64,000 nt of DNA from Streptomyces hygroscopicus (GCA_002021875.1 CP018627.1:682001-746000); one strand, 5' to 3'; positions 1-9,153 are shown, numbered from the stretch's first letter. Notes: generated by a model not told the origin, from the sequence alone. Numbers and translations: made by a program.

Positions 1-2
1 TG

Positions 3-398
3 GCGCGGCCCGACGGCGGGCTCACGCATCTCTTCCCGCGCGCGGAGGACCTGGCCAAGGCACCGCTCGCGGAGCTCGGCATGCCGGAGAGCCGACGCGC
101 CACGCTGCGCACGCTCGCCACCGCGCTCGCGGACGGCACGGTGCGGCTGGACGCCGGCGCCGACCGCGACCGGACCGAGAAGGAACTCCTGGGGCTGCGT
201 GGCATCGGTCCCTGGACGGCCGGCTACGTCCGGATGCGGGCACTGAGCGACCCCGATGTGCTGTTGGAGTCGGATGTCGCCGTACTGGCCGGGGCCCGCG
301 GCGCCGGGGCGCATCTGGAGGACTCCGAGGGCTGGCGGCCCTGGCGCTCGTACGCCATGCACCACCTGTGGAACGCCCCGCGGGCCCGACCAGAGTGA
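3..398 (+). CDS. AlkA-type DNA-3-methyladenine glycosylase, C-terminal part (5' truncated by window)
   Basis: The reading frame is open from the first bases and ends at a TGA at 396-398, so the gene starts before the window. The visible 131 residues contain the helix-hairpin-helix stretch LLGLRGIGPWTAGYVRMRAL, followed by DPDVLLESDVAV, where the Asp after ES sits at the place of the catalytic Asp of the HhH base-excision glycosylases. The family removes alkylated bases such as 3-methyladenine. In actinobacteria this domain is often the C-terminal half of an Ada-AlkA fusion, which cannot be decided here because the N-terminus is missing. It converges with the FUSC gene downstream. Confidence 0.85.
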   Translation, partial: ARPDGGLTHLFPRAEDLAKAPLAELGMPESRRATLRTLATALADGTVRLDAGADRDRTEKELLGLRGIGPWTAGYVRMRALSDPDVLLESDVAVLAGARGAGAHLEDSEGWRPWRSYAMHHLWNAPRARPE

Positions 399-515
399 GC
401 GCCCCCGCGGAACCGCGCCCACCAAGTCGTCGGTGCGTCGGTGTGGGTGGTGGCGGCGGCGGTGACGCGTGCGCGGGGCAGGACGGGGGCACCGTAGCGC
501 GCCGCGCCATCCGCC

Positions 516-530
516 GCCCCGGTGCGGGGC
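516..530. terminator. GC hairpin between convergent genes
   Basis: GCCCCG (516-521) and CGGGGC (525-530) form a 6-bp stem with a GTG loop, 2 nt outside the stop of the minus-strand FUSC gene and between two converging genes. There is no T-tract, which is common for Streptomyces terminators. Function is inferred from position. Confidence 0.4.
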
Positions 531-531
531 C

Positions 532-2478
532 TCAGCCCACCGCCAGGTCGCGGACCCTGCGCAGCCCGGCGGTGACATCGGCGAGGGTCGCGCAGTCTCC
601 CACCGCCGCCCCCGCGGGCAGGACGAGGTCCGTCGGGGGACGGCGGGCGGCGACGGCGTCGGCCAGGTCGGACAGCGCGGACCGCAGCCGGGCCGCGAGG
701 GCGGGCTCGGGCTGCGGGGCGCCCTGATCGAGCCGTACGCCGCAGGCCGTGGCCGCGTCCACGATCTCCTCCAGTGCGAAGACCACCGGCGCCCATGCCG
801 CCAGGTCCCGGCCGAACGGCGGGTGTTCGGCGCTTGCCACCTCCACCGCGCGGCGGGCGTCGGCGAGGGCGCGGTATGCCTCGCGGCGCAGCCGCAGCCG
901 GGTGGCATACGGCGCTTCGGCGGTCAGCACCCGGTCCAGGTGGTCGCGGGTGGCGCGGACGGCGAGCGACAGCCGCACCGACACCTGGGCGCGCGGGCCG
1001 CCGAGCCCGGGCAGCGCCCCGGCGGCCAGCACCACACCGCAGGCCAGCAGCGTGTCGGTGAGCCGGGTGAACCCGGGGTCGGTGTCGCCGCCTAGGTAGA
1101 CGAGGGACAGCAGCAACGGTGTGAGCACGGCGGTCTGCAGGGCGAAGTGGCGTACGGAGACGGGGATCAGCGCGGAGCAGACCGCCGCGACGACGACCGG
1201 CCAGATGGCGGGGGCGCCCGCATCGAGGGGGGCGCCCGCATCCGGGCTGAACAGCGTGGCGAGCCCACCGAAGACGGCCACGCCCACAGCCGTGCCGAGG
1301 GCTCGGGAGAGGGCCCGGGAGACCAGCGGGCCCATGTCGGGCTTGACCAGGAAGGCGGCGGTGGCGGGGAGCCAGTACCAGTGCTCGCCCGGCAGTTGCT
1401 GGGCGAGCACGGTGCTGACGCCCACGCACAGCGCCACCCGGGCGGCGTACTCCCGGCCCGCCGGGCCGAGCGCGCGGCGCAGCCGCTGCCGGTGGCCGGG
1501 GACGACCGCGCCGACGGGGGGCGCCGGTTCGCCGTCGAAGACCCGGGCGGCGAGCAGCACGGCCCGGTGCATGGCCATGTTGCCCGCGGTGTCGGGTACG
1601 GGGGCGGGCAGCCGGCCCGGTGGCAGTCCGGTCCGCACCGAGCGAGCCAGTTGGGCGGGGGTGCGCGCGATGCGGTCGGGTACCGGTTCGCTCTCCCACA
1701 GGAGGGTCAGCACGCCCTCGCTGAGTGCTCCGGCCACCGCCAGCCGGTCGCGCAGCCGCCGCTCCTCCCCGTCGAGGCGGTGGAAGGGGAGCCGGTGGGC
1801 GTAGAGGGCTTCGTACGCGGCGTCGTAGGCGGCGGTCAGCCGGCGCCGGGCGGCCTGGCCGCCGTCGGTGCCGACCGCCGTCATCAGGTCGGCCAGGGCG
1901 TCGTATACGGCGGCCACCGTTTCCCGTTCATCGGAGGGCGCGGTCTGGCGTGCGGGGATGACGCGTGGCAGCAGCGCGGCCATCGCGATCACCCATACGG
2001 CGCCGATGAGCAGCAGGCCCGCCTTGACCGGCGGGGGCACCGGGACGGGCATGCCCGCGCCGACCACGGCGAGCACCATCAGTTGCACCCCGGCGGCGGA
2101 GCTGACCGGCCCGATGGCGCTGATCGCGCCGGAGACCAGTCCGACCGCGGCGAGTGCGAGCGCGATCCATATCCCGAGGCCCAGCGTGCCCAGCCAGGCC
2201 CCGGTCAGCAGGCCGACGGTCCCGGCGAGGGCGGGCAGGCCGATGCGCACCGTCCGGGTGGCGCGGGTGGCCGGGCGGTCGTTGATATGGGCGAACATCG
2301 CCCCCAGCCCGGCGAGCATCCCGAAGGGCAAATGTCCCGACGCCACGCCGACGGCCACCACCGGTCCCACGCCGAGGGCTCCGCGGACCACCGCCGCCCA
2401 GGGTATGGGGGCCCGCAGCGCCCGCGCCCCGCGCAGGGGGTGCGTCAGCCAGTCGGGCGGTGTGGGCCGCGTGCGCAA
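532..2478 (-). CDS. FUSC-family (YccC/aromatic acid exporter-like) inner membrane protein
   Basis: This 648-residue protein has an N-terminal block of hydrophobic helices (GVGPVVAVGVASGHLPFGML, then several more to about residue 170). A central soluble stretch is rich in charged helices, and a second membrane block begins near VALCVGVSTVLAQQLPGEHW. This duplicated half-and-half topology is typical of FUSC/YccC proteins, proposed aromatic carboxylic-acid efflux proteins. I chose a TTG start at 2478 because GGAGG lies 4 nt upstream and the protein then begins just before the first helix. The 68-residue extension to 2682 has no ribosome site and looks non-coding. It stands alone, convergent with the glycosylase gene. 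The substrate is unknown. Confidence 0.8.
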   Translation of the reverse strand: MRTRPTPPDWLTHPLRGARALRAPIPWAAVVRGALGVGPVVAVGVASGHLPFGMLAGLGAMFAHINDRPATRATRTVRIGLPALAGTVGLLTGAWLGTLGLGIWIALALAAVGLVSGAISAIGPVSSAAGVQLMVLAVVGAGMPVPVPPPVKAGLLLIGAVWVIAMAALLPRVIPARQTAPSDERETVAAVYDALADLMTAVGTDGGQAARRRLTAAYDAAYEALYAHRLPFHRLDGEERRLRDRLAVAGALSEGVLTLLWESEPVPDRIARTPAQLARSVRTGLPPGRLPAPVPDTAGNMAMHRAVLLAARVFDGEPAPPVGAVVPGHRQRLRRALGPAGREYAARVALCVGVSTVLAQQLPGEHWYWLPATAAFLVKPDMGPLVSRALSRALGTAVGVAVFGGLATLFSPDAGAPLDAGAPAIWPVVVAAVCSALIPVSVRHFALQTAVLTPLLLSLVYLGGDTDPGFTRLTDTLLACGVVLAAGALPGLGGPRAQVSVRLSLAVRATRDHLDRVLTAEAPYATRLRLRREAYRALADARRAVEVASAEHPPFGRDLAAWAPVVFALEEIVDAATACGVRLDQGAPQPEPALAARLRSALSDLADAVAARRPPTDLVLPAGAAVGDCATLADVTAGLRRVRDLAVG

Positions 2479-2769
2479 GGATCCTCCGTGAGGTGGAAAT
2501 CGTGGACCTCTTCGAACCGTACGTGAGCTATGCGGAACTTTCGTAACCTGCGTATTTCCGCCATGTGAGGCGCTGATGCCCCACCTCGCTCCACGGCGGT
2601 CCGCGACCCGGATACCCGGGTGTGACCTGGTGATTTGGACAGCGCCCCCGGTCCGGCCGGACGGCCTGCCCGGGGTGCACATGCCAGGCTCATATGTCTC
2701 GCTGCGTGGCCAGCTTCTTGCGGAGCGTGTTGTGCTGGGTACGCAGGAGAACTAGCCTCCCTTCCGCCC

Positions 2770-2793
2770 GTTACCGAACATTCGTCTGGTAAC
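2770..2793. promoter_or_regulatory. Inverted repeat upstream of the ferredoxin operon
   Basis: GTTACC (2770-2775) and GGTAAC (2788-2793) are perfect complements separated by 12 nt, about 36 nt before the ferredoxin start. The arrangement could be an operator or a leader hairpin. The rest of the 350-nt gap (2479-2828), between divergently transcribed genes, shows no other convincing element to me. Confidence 0.35.
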
Positions 2794-2828
2794 CGCCTTC
2801 CGTTGATCCCCCAGTGCCGGAGAACGCC

Positions 2829-3026
2829 ATGCAGGTGACCTTGCATCAGGACAAATGCGTCGCCTCGGGGCAGTGCGTACTCGCCGCCCAGGACGTGTTC
2901 GACCAGCGGGACCAGGACGGTGTCGCCGTCCTCCTCGACGAGCGCCCACCGGCGGAACTGCACGACGACGTGCGTCAAGCGGCCGCCGTCTGCCCCGCCC
3001 TGGCCATCGCCCTGGCCGACGCGTGA
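2829..3026 (+). CDS. [3Fe-4S] ferredoxin
   Basis: This 65-residue ferredoxin has three clearly placed cysteines (DKCVASGQC and AAAVCPALA) instead of four. That is the signature of the single-cluster 3Fe-4S ferredoxins that feed electrons to cytochromes P450 in Streptomyces. ATG at 2829 is preferred over the in-frame ATG at 2814 because GGAG lies 6 nt upstream and the family starts directly with the beta strand MQVTLHQDKC. The stop overlaps the GTG of the reductase gene (GTGA), so the two are translationally coupled. No P450 is adjacent; the nearest in this window is at 16581-17816, so the electron acceptor is unknown. Confidence 0.92.
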   Translation: MQVTLHQDKCVASGQCVLAAQDVFDQRDQDGVAVLLDERPPAELHDDVRQAAAVCPALAIALADA

Positions 3027-4264
3027 ACACACCGGGGAACGTCGTGGTCGTGGGCGCCTCGGTCGCGGGGCTCACCGCGGCCGTCACGCTGCGCACCCTG
3101 GGATACGACGGAAGGCTCACCCTGATCGGCGACGAGCCCCACACCCCCTACAACCGGCCACCTTTGTCCAAGCAGATCCTGGCGGGCACCTGGGAGCCGG
3201 ACCGGATCAAGCTGCGCACCGACGAGGAGCTGTCCGATCTCGACGCACGACTGCTGTTCGGCAAGTCCGCCACCGGTCTGGACACCGCCGCCCGCCGGGT
3301 GGTGCTGGAGGGCGGCGACAGCGTCTCCTACGACGCCCTGGTCATCGCCACCGGGGTGACCCCCAACAGCCTGCCCGGCGCCCACCATCTGGCCGGGGTG
3401 CATCTGCTGCGCACCCTCGACGACGCCCTCGCGCTGCGCGCCGATCTGCGCCACAAGCCCGATGTGAAGGTGGCGGTGGTCGGCGCGGGTTTCCTCGGCT
3501 CGGAGGCCGCGGCGGCGGCCCGCAGGATGCGGTTGGACGTCACCATGATCGACCCCCGGCCGGTGCCGATGCGGCGGCAGTTCGGCGACCGGATCGCCGG
3601 TCTCGTCGGGCGGCTGCACACGAAGAACGGCGTGTCCATGCGCTGCGGCACCGGGGTGCGGCGGTTCTTCGAGTCCGGCGGCCGGGTGACCGGGCTGGAG
3701 CTGACCGACGGCACGCTGCTCGACGCCGATGTCGTGGTGGTCGCCATCGGCGCCGCCCCGGCGGTCGGCTGGCTGGCCGGATCCGGACTGGAGCTGCGCA
3801 ACGGTATCGAATGCGATCCCACCTGCCGTGCCGCGCCCGGTGTCTACGCGGCCGGTGATGTCGCCTCGTGGCACAACGACCACTTCGGCTGCCGGATGCG
3901 GCTGGAACACCGGCTGAACGCGACGGAACAGGCCCAGGCCGTGGCCCGCAATGTGCTCGGCGCGGGCCAACCGTTCGCCCCTGTACCGTACTTCTGGACC
4001 GACCAGTACGACGCCCATATCCAGGCGTACGGCATATTCCCCGCGGAGGCCGAACTCGCCGTGCTCCACGGCGAGCTCGAAGGCGGCCACTTCGTCGTGG
4101 CCTATGGACACCGGGGCCGGGTGGTCGGGGTGCTCGGCTGGAACAGCCCGTGCGAGCTGCGCAAACTGCGTCAACTCGTGGTCGACCGGGCACCATGGAC
4201 ATCGATCGTGCCCACACAGCCGGCGGTGTGGCCCGGCCGACACCTCTCGGCCAGTCTCCGGTGA
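3023..4264 (+). CDS. NAD(P)/FAD-dependent ferredoxin reductase
   Basis: The 413-residue protein belongs to the oxygenase-coupled ferredoxin reductase family (pyridine nucleotide-disulphide oxidoreductase class). It has an N-terminal FAD-binding GASVAGL, the PYNRPPLSK flavin motif, a second Rossmann site VAVVGAGFLGSEAA for NAD(P)H, and the VYAAGDVASWHN motif that closes the FAD site. It ends with the usual reductase C-terminal domain. I start it at GTG 3023, overlapping the ferredoxin stop by 4 nt; in-frame sequence further upstream lies over the ferredoxin gene. Ferredoxin plus reductase make a complete NAD(P)H-to-oxygenase electron chain without an obvious local oxygenase. Confidence 0.93.
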   Translation: MNTPGNVVVVGASVAGLTAAVTLRTLGYDGRLTLIGDEPHTPYNRPPLSKQILAGTWEPDRIKLRTDEELSDLDARLLFGKSATGLDTAARRVVLEGGDSVSYDALVIATGVTPNSLPGAHHLAGVHLLRTLDDALALRADLRHKPDVKVAVVGAGFLGSEAAAAARRMRLDVTMIDPRPVPMRRQFGDRIAGLVGRLHTKNGVSMRCGTGVRRFFESGGRVTGLELTDGTLLDADVVVVAIGAAPAVGWLAGSGLELRNGIECDPTCRAAPGVYAAGDVASWHNDHFGCRMRLEHRLNATEQAQAVARNVLGAGQPFAPVPYFWTDQYDAHIQAYGIFPAEAELAVLHGELEGGHFVVAYGHRGRVVGVLGWNSPCELRKLRQLVVDRAPWTSIVPTQPAVWPGRHLSASLR

Positions 4265-4285
4265 CCGCGACGTCAATTTCCGGCC

Positions 4286-5773
4286 ATGCGCTCTCGCGAC
4301 CCTGGCGGGGTGCTGCGTCGTGTTCTCGTCCAAGGTGTCGCCGTCGCTCCGGGTCACTGCCGGCTTCTCGGCCTCGCTGGGTCAGTGGCCCTGGCGGCGG
4401 GCGGGGCGGCGGCCGGAGCGCTGCCGGTGGGGGATGCCCTCACCCCTGACTCCGGGAGAGAGGCGCTCGGGCTGATCAGCACCTATTTCGGGCTGGTGCT
4501 GCTGGTCGCGGCATGGTGGCTGCTGGGGCGCGAGGTGCGCGGACCGCGCCCGCCCGGCCCCCGCTCCCTGCTGCTCACGCTCGCCATCTGGGCTGCTCCG
4601 CTGCTGCCCGGGCCACCGCTGTTCAGCCGGGATGTGTACAGCTATCTCGCCCAGGGCGCCATGGTGCACGCCCGCATCGATGTCTACACCCACGGCCCCA
4701 TACGGCTCGGCGGGCCGCTGGCGGACGAGGTGGCGCCGGTGTGGCAGCACACCCCGACGCCGTACGGCCCGGTCTCGCTGGCCTTCGAATCCGCCGTCGC
4801 CCACGCCTCGCGCGCCGAGCCGTCCCTCGGGGTGATCGGGCTGCGGCTGATCGCGCTGCTCGGTGTGGCGGTGATGGTTCTGGCGCTGCCCATTCTGGCC
4901 CGCCGCTGCGGCACCGACCCGAGCGCCGCCCTGTGGCTGGGGGCGCTCAACCCTCTCCTGCTGCTGCATCTGGTGGGTGGGGCGCACAATGATGCCGTGA
5001 TGCTCGGGCTGCTCGGGGCCGGGCTGGTGGCCGCGACGGGCCGATGGCCGGCCTGCGGCGCGGTGCTGGTCACGCTTGCCGCCCTGGTCAAGGCTCCGGC
5101 CGCGCTGGGGCTGCTGGCGGTGGCCACACTGTGGGTGCGCCGGGTGGAGGGCCACAGGCGCCGCGTCGGCGCCGTGGCGGCCACCGGGGCACTGGCCCTG
5201 GCCACCACCGGAGTGGCGACGGCCGTCACCGGCACCGGCTACGGCTGGATCTCGGCGCTCACCACCCCGGCCTCACCGGACAACTGGGCGCTCACCAGCA
5301 CCCTCGGCCGCGCCACCGGCGCCATGCTGGAGGCCGTCGGCAGCGGTCTGGCTCCGCTGGCCGCCCCCGCGTGGCACGGTCTGGGGCTGCTGGCCACCGC
5401 CGTGGCCATAGGGGTCGCCTGGCTGCGTCCACCCCGCCCCCGGCCCGTGTACGCGCTGGGGCTGAGCCTGATAGCGGTGGCCGTGCTGGGCCCGGCGATC
5501 CGGCCCTGGTACGTGCTGTGGGGGCTGTTCGTGATCGCGGCGGCCGGGCCGGGCGGAACGGTGCGCAAGGCGGTGGTGGCCGGGAGCGGGGTGCTCACGC
5601 TGGCCGTACTGCCCAACGGGTTCGCACCGGATTCGCGGCAACTGACATTCGCCGTATGCGGGGGCGTGCTGGCGGTGTGCGCGCTGTGGTGCGTACGGCA
5701 CGCGCCGGGGTTCGCCACCGGCACTACGCTCTCCACGGTCCACAGCGGCCACCGATCGGAGCGTTCGGCATGA
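4286..5773 (+). CDS. MptB-like polyprenol-phosphomannose-dependent alpha-1,6-mannosyltransferase (GT-C)
   Basis: The 495-residue protein is made almost entirely of hydrophobic helices. Near residue 112 it carries FSRDVYSYLAQG, followed by TPTPYGPVSL, the extracytoplasmic-loop motifs of the MptB/GT-C mannosyltransferases that use polyprenyl-phosphate-mannose and act on the outer face of the membrane. A second conserved loop is GGAHNDAVMLGLLGAG. It starts 21 nt after the reductase gene without a strong ribosome site, so the exact start is uncertain, and its stop overlaps the next start (ATGA). The acceptor (lipomannan-like glycolipid or glycoprotein) is not known. Family assignment is good; substrate is inference. 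Confidence 0.8.
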   Translation: MRSRDPGGVLRRVLVQGVAVAPGHCRLLGLAGSVALAAGGAAAGALPVGDALTPDSGREALGLISTYFGLVLLVAAWWLLGREVRGPRPPGPRSLLLTLAIWAAPLLPGPPLFSRDVYSYLAQGAMVHARIDVYTHGPIRLGGPLADEVAPVWQHTPTPYGPVSLAFESAVAHASRAEPSLGVIGLRLIALLGVAVMVLALPILARRCGTDPSAALWLGALNPLLLLHLVGGAHNDAVMLGLLGAGLVAATGRWPACGAVLVTLAALVKAPAALGLLAVATLWVRRVEGHRRRVGAVAATGALALATTGVATAVTGTGYGWISALTTPASPDNWALTSTLGRATGAMLEAVGSGLAPLAAPAWHGLGLLATAVAIGVAWLRPPRPRPVYALGLSLIAVAVLGPAIRPWYVLWGLFVIAAAGPGGTVRKAVVAGSGVLTLAVLPNGFAPDSRQLTFAVCGGVLAVCALWCVRHAPGFATGTTLSTVHSGHRSERSA

Positions 5774-6987
5774 CGGGGCCCACCACACCTCGCGGACGGC
5801 TGGTACTGTCGCTCGCCCTCACCGTGGCGGTGGGGCTCTTCCTGGCCTTCGTCCCGCTGCACCGGGACTGGTTCGACCTGAACGTCTACTACGACGCCGT
5901 GGGCCACTGGCTGCGGGACGGCCGGATCTACGACTTCACCATCCCCGGCGCGGACGGGGCGGACTACGGCTTCACCTATCCGCCCTTCGCCGCGCTGTGC
6001 ATGCTGCCGATGGCCCTGTTCGACTGGCCGGCCGCGATCACCCTGAGCATGGTGCTCAATGTGGCCGCCTCGGCCACCCTGCTGACCTGGCTGATCGGGC
6101 CGATCGTCCGCCGGCACGGCTGGAACAAGTGGTTCGCGTTCGTGGTGGCGGCCTGTCTGTTCGCCCTGCTGGAGCCGGTGCGGGACACCTTCAGCTTCGG
6201 GCAGGTCAATCTGCTGCTGCTGGTTCTGGTGTTCTTCGACGCCTGGCTGCTGTCCACGGGGCGTGGCCGGTTCGCGGGCTGCGGTATCGGGCTCGCCGCC
6301 GCCATCAAGCTCACCCCGGCGATCTTCATCGGCTATCTGCTGATCACCCGGCGGTGGCGCGCCGCCGCCACGGCCACGGCCACCGCCGCGACGGCCACTC
6401 TGCTCGCCCTGGCGGTGGCGCCGGGGGCCTCGCGGGTCTACTGGACCGAGGCGCTGTGGGACACCGACCGGATCGGTGTGCTCAGTTACGTCTCCAACCA
6501 GTCGTGGGAAGGGGTGCTGGCCCGGCTGGTCGACCCGGTTCCGCCGAGCGGGGTGGTGTGGGGGCTCGGGGTACTCGCCGTGCTGGCCGTCTGGGCGTAC
6601 CGGGTGCGCCGCGCGGCGGCCGCCGGGGACGAGCGGGCCGGATTCGCGCTGACCGGGGTCGCCGCCTGTCTGATCAGCCCGATCACCTGGGTGCACCATC
6701 TGGTGTGGCTGATTCCGGCCCTGGCGGTGCTCGTCGACAGCGGGCTGCGGCCGGACGCGCCACCGGCCCGGCGCAGGCTGCTGCTCCGGGTCTGTGCGGT
6801 GGTGTACGTGCTCCTCTGCAGCAGCGTGGTGTGGCTGTGGCGGTTCGACTCCACCGGGGTGGACGGCTTCCTCGGCAGCAACGCCTATGTGTGGATCTGC
6901 CTCGGCCTGCTGATCGCGCTCCCGCTGCGCGACGCGCGTTCCGCGAACATGCTGGGCCAAGAGCCATATCCGGCACGTATCCCATGA
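5770..6987 (+). CDS. GT87-family (PimE-like) membrane mannosyltransferase
   Basis: The 405-residue polytopic protein shows the GT87/DUF2029 pattern: a first helix, then HRDWFDLNVYYDAVGHWLRDG with the Asp-bearing first loop, then YGFTYPPFAALCMLP, and later QVNLLLLVLVFFDAW and KLTPAIFIGYLL. GT87 enzymes such as PimE transfer mannose from polyprenol-phosphate-mannose outside the membrane. It starts at ATG 5770, overlapping the previous stop by 4 nt, so the two mannosyltransferase-like proteins should be made together. It likely extends or branches the glycan made by its neighbour (inference). Confidence 0.83.
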   Translation: MTGPTTPRGRLVLSLALTVAVGLFLAFVPLHRDWFDLNVYYDAVGHWLRDGRIYDFTIPGADGADYGFTYPPFAALCMLPMALFDWPAAITLSMVLNVAASATLLTWLIGPIVRRHGWNKWFAFVVAACLFALLEPVRDTFSFGQVNLLLLVLVFFDAWLLSTGRGRFAGCGIGLAAAIKLTPAIFIGYLLITRRWRAAATATATAATATLLALAVAPGASRVYWTEALWDTDRIGVLSYVSNQSWEGVLARLVDPVPPSGVVWGLGVLAVLAVWAYRVRRAAAAGDERAGFALTGVAACLISPITWVHHLVWLIPALAVLVDSGLRPDAPPARRRLLLRVCAVVYVLLCSSVVWLWRFDSTGVDGFLGSNAYVWICLGLLIALPLRDARSANMLGQEPYPARIP

Positions 6988-7007
6988 CCAGAGGAGTGTC
7001 CGGACCG

Positions 7008-8027
7008 ATGCCTGACGTGATGCCGTGCCCCACGGGGCAGCCGCTGGACCAGCCCGTGGAGCGGCCCAAGGAGCGGGCGGGGCGCTGGGCCCTGCTCCGG
7101 CGGCTTCCGCTGCGCCAGATCCTGTGCCTGCTGCCGCTGCTCGTCGTCGGTTACTGGGTGGTCCAGCACCGGTCGCTGATCGGCTCCGGCGCCCGTCAGA
7201 TGTTCACCGCCAATCCGTACTGGCTGCTGACGGCGGTGGCCACGACCGGGCTCGGCTGGGTGGCGGTGTCGTTCGCCCGGCAGGGCACGGTGCTGGAGCG
7301 GCTGCCGGCCAGGCGGCTGTTCGCCACCCAGTTCGCCGCGGGGGCGGCCAATCATCTGCTGCCGTCGGGGATCGGCGCGAGCGCGGTGAACATCCGGTTC
7401 ATGACCGGCTGCGGGCTGCCGCCCGCCCGTTCCTCGGCGGCGCTCGCCCTGTACTTCCTGGCGGAGGCCACGACCCGGGTGGGGCTGCTGGTGGTGCTGC
7501 TTCTGGTGTTTCCCCAGGCGCTGCGGCTGGGCCCGCTGCTCCCGGAGTCGGTGAGCGCGATGGTGGTGGCCGGCGCGGTGGTGACGGCCGGGGCGCTGGT
7601 GGCCGGGGTGGCGCTGATCCGTCCGGTGCGCCGGATCGTGGTGAGGTTTCTCCGCACCGCGATGGCCGACGCCCGGTCGCTGCACATGCGGCCGTCCAGG
7701 GCGCTGGCGCTGTGGGGTGGTTCGCTGGCGTTTCCCCTGCTGCAGGCGGCGGGGCTGGTGGCGGTCGCCCTGGCGTTGGAGCTCGAGGTGCGGCCGGCGC
7801 ATGTGATGCTCGCGTATCTGGCCGCCACGGCGGTGGCCGCCGTCGTCCCCTCCCCCGGTGGTATCGGCTCGGTCGACGCGGCGCTGGTCATCGCGCTGGT
7901 CGCGGCGGGGGCGCCGGTCGAGGCGGCCACGTCCACGGTGCTGGCGTACCGCTTCATCACGGTGTGGCTGCCGCTGATCCCCGGGGCGCTGGTGCTGGGC
8001 GGGCTGGTGCGCTCGAAGATCGTCTGA
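7008..8027 (+). CDS. Lysylphosphatidylglycerol synthase TM-region/flippase-like membrane protein
   Basis: The 339-residue protein has about eight hydrophobic helices. Its features include QFAAGAANHLLPSGIGASAVNIRFM, ALYFLAEATTRVGLLVVL and the terminal PSPGGIGSVDAALVIALVAAGA, typical of the LPG_synthase_TM (UPF0104) family. These proteins, when they lack the catalytic aminoacyl-transferase domain as here, are thought to move or flip lipids. I prefer ATG 7008 because GAGGAG lies 11 nt upstream; an alternative ATG at 6984 would overlap the GT87 stop but lacks a ribosome site. It closes the five-gene operon, suggesting a role in placing the glycolipid made by the two GT-C enzymes (inference). Confidence 0.82.
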   Translation: MPDVMPCPTGQPLDQPVERPKERAGRWALLRRLPLRQILCLLPLLVVGYWVVQHRSLIGSGARQMFTANPYWLLTAVATTGLGWVAVSFARQGTVLERLPARRLFATQFAAGAANHLLPSGIGASAVNIRFMTGCGLPPARSSAALALYFLAEATTRVGLLVVLLLVFPQALRLGPLLPESVSAMVVAGAVVTAGALVAGVALIRPVRRIVVRFLRTAMADARSLHMRPSRALALWGGSLAFPLLQAAGLVAVALALELEVRPAHVMLAYLAATAVAAVVPSPGGIGSVDAALVIALVAAGAPVEAATSTVLAYRFITVWLPLIPGALVLGGLVRSKIV

Positions 8028-8037
8028 CCCGGCGGGG

Positions 8038-9153
8038 TCAGGGCCGGCGGCGCAGGGTGAGGACGTCGTCGGGCCGGACGTCGATATGCGAGCCGAGGCC
8101 GGACCCGGCCCGGTCGAGGGTCGCGCCCAGCCATGCGGCGTCCTCGTGGCCGGTGTACTCCAGCCGCATCCGCCGTGACCGCAGGGGCACCATGCGCAGG
8201 CTCATCAGGCGGCCGGTGTCCGGGTCCACCGCGGGGAAGTAGAGCAGCCGCAGATCGTCGCGGTACCGCTCGTAGCCGCCGATGCCCTCGTAGTCGTCGA
8301 CCACGTCGCCGCAGCCGTAGAGGATCAGCTTGCCGCGGTACACCTCCAGTGGGCGGGGGTGGTGGGAGGAGTGGCCGTGGACGAGGTCGACACCGCCGTC
8401 GATCAGGGCGTGGGCGAAGTGGATCTGGTCCGGTGAGACGCCGTATCCCCAGTTGCCGCCCCAGTGGACCGAGGCGACGGCGATATCGCCGGGGTGGCTG
8501 AGCTGCCGTACGCGGTCGGTGATCGCGGCCGCGCGGGCGTCGGAGAGATCGGGCAGGAAGTCGACCCCGGGCCGGTCCTCGGTCGCGGCCCACCGGCCAG
8601 GAATGCCGCTGGAGGCCGCGCCGAACGAGAACACCAGCACCCGGCGGTGGTCACCGGCCGGGACGACGGCGGGGCGCCGCGCGGCCGCCGCGTCACGGCC
8701 CGCTCCGGCCACCCGGAGTCCGGCGGCGGCCAGGGTGTCGAGTGTCTCCTCCAGCCCGCGCCGGCCGCCGTCGAGCACATGGTTGTTGGCCAGGACGCAG
8801 ACATCGGGCCGGACCGCGGTCAGGCAGGGGAGGTTGTCCGGGCTCATCCGGTAGTGGACGTCCTTCCCCGGGGCGAACTCATCGCTGCGGGTCACGCTCG
8901 TCTCCAGGTTGAGCACCCGCACATCGGGTGCCGCCTCGTCCAGTACCGCCAGCGCGTCGCCCCAGGGCCAGGGGAAATCGACGGGGCGCGGGATCGGGCC
9001 GTTCGCCTCCTCGGCCAGCTCGACGTAGGCCCGGGAGTCGCGGATGAAGGGTTCGTGGAGCTCCGGGTCGCCGGGGTGCGGCAGGATCTGGTCCACACCG
9101 CGGGCGAGCATCACATCGCCGCAGAGGAACAGCGTTACCGCCGTGCCACGCAT
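8038..9153 (-). CDS. CapA-family (PGA_cap metallophosphatase-like) protein
   Basis: The 371-residue protein starts with VTLFLCGDVMLARGVDQIL, carries NLETSVT, LANNHVLDGG and the SVHWGGNWGY strand, and ends its core with VHGHSSHHPRPLEVY. These are the metal-binding motifs of the CapA/poly-gamma-glutamate synthesis family within the calcineurin-like fold. Members are linked to capsule polymers or act as predicted metallophosphatases. No signal peptide or membrane anchor is visible, unlike classical CapA, so a cytoplasmic role is likely. It is transcribed alone, converging on the ferredoxin operon with 10 nt between stops. No capB/capC partner is nearby. Confidence 0.85.
   Translation of the reverse strand: MRGTAVTLFLCGDVMLARGVDQILPHPGDPELHEPFIRDSRAYVELAEEANGPIPRPVDFPWPWGDALAVLDEAAPDVRVLNLETSVTRSDEFAPGKDVHYRMSPDNLPCLTAVRPDVCVLANNHVLDGGRRGLEETLDTLAAAGLRVAGAGRDAAAARRPAVVPAGDHRRVLVFSFGAASSGIPGRWAATEDRPGVDFLPDLSDARAAAITDRVRQLSHPGDIAVASVHWGGNWGYGVSPDQIHFAHALIDGGVDLVHGHSSHHPRPLEVYRGKLILYGCGDVVDDYEGIGGYERYRDDLRLLYFPAVDPDTGRLMSLRMVPLRSRRMRLEYTGHEDAAWLGATLDRAGSGLGSHIDVRPDDVLTLRRRP

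Noticed and set aside
224..1699. 491-residue open frame antisense to the FUSC gene
   Set aside because: Arg/Pro/Gly/Ala-rich composition with no domain, typical of shadow frames in high-GC DNA; the opposite strand encodes a clear membrane protein.
2855..3022. N-terminal extension of the ferredoxin reductase
   Set aside because: It overlaps the ferredoxin gene in another frame, is arginine-rich, and the GTG at 3023 gives the normal family start.
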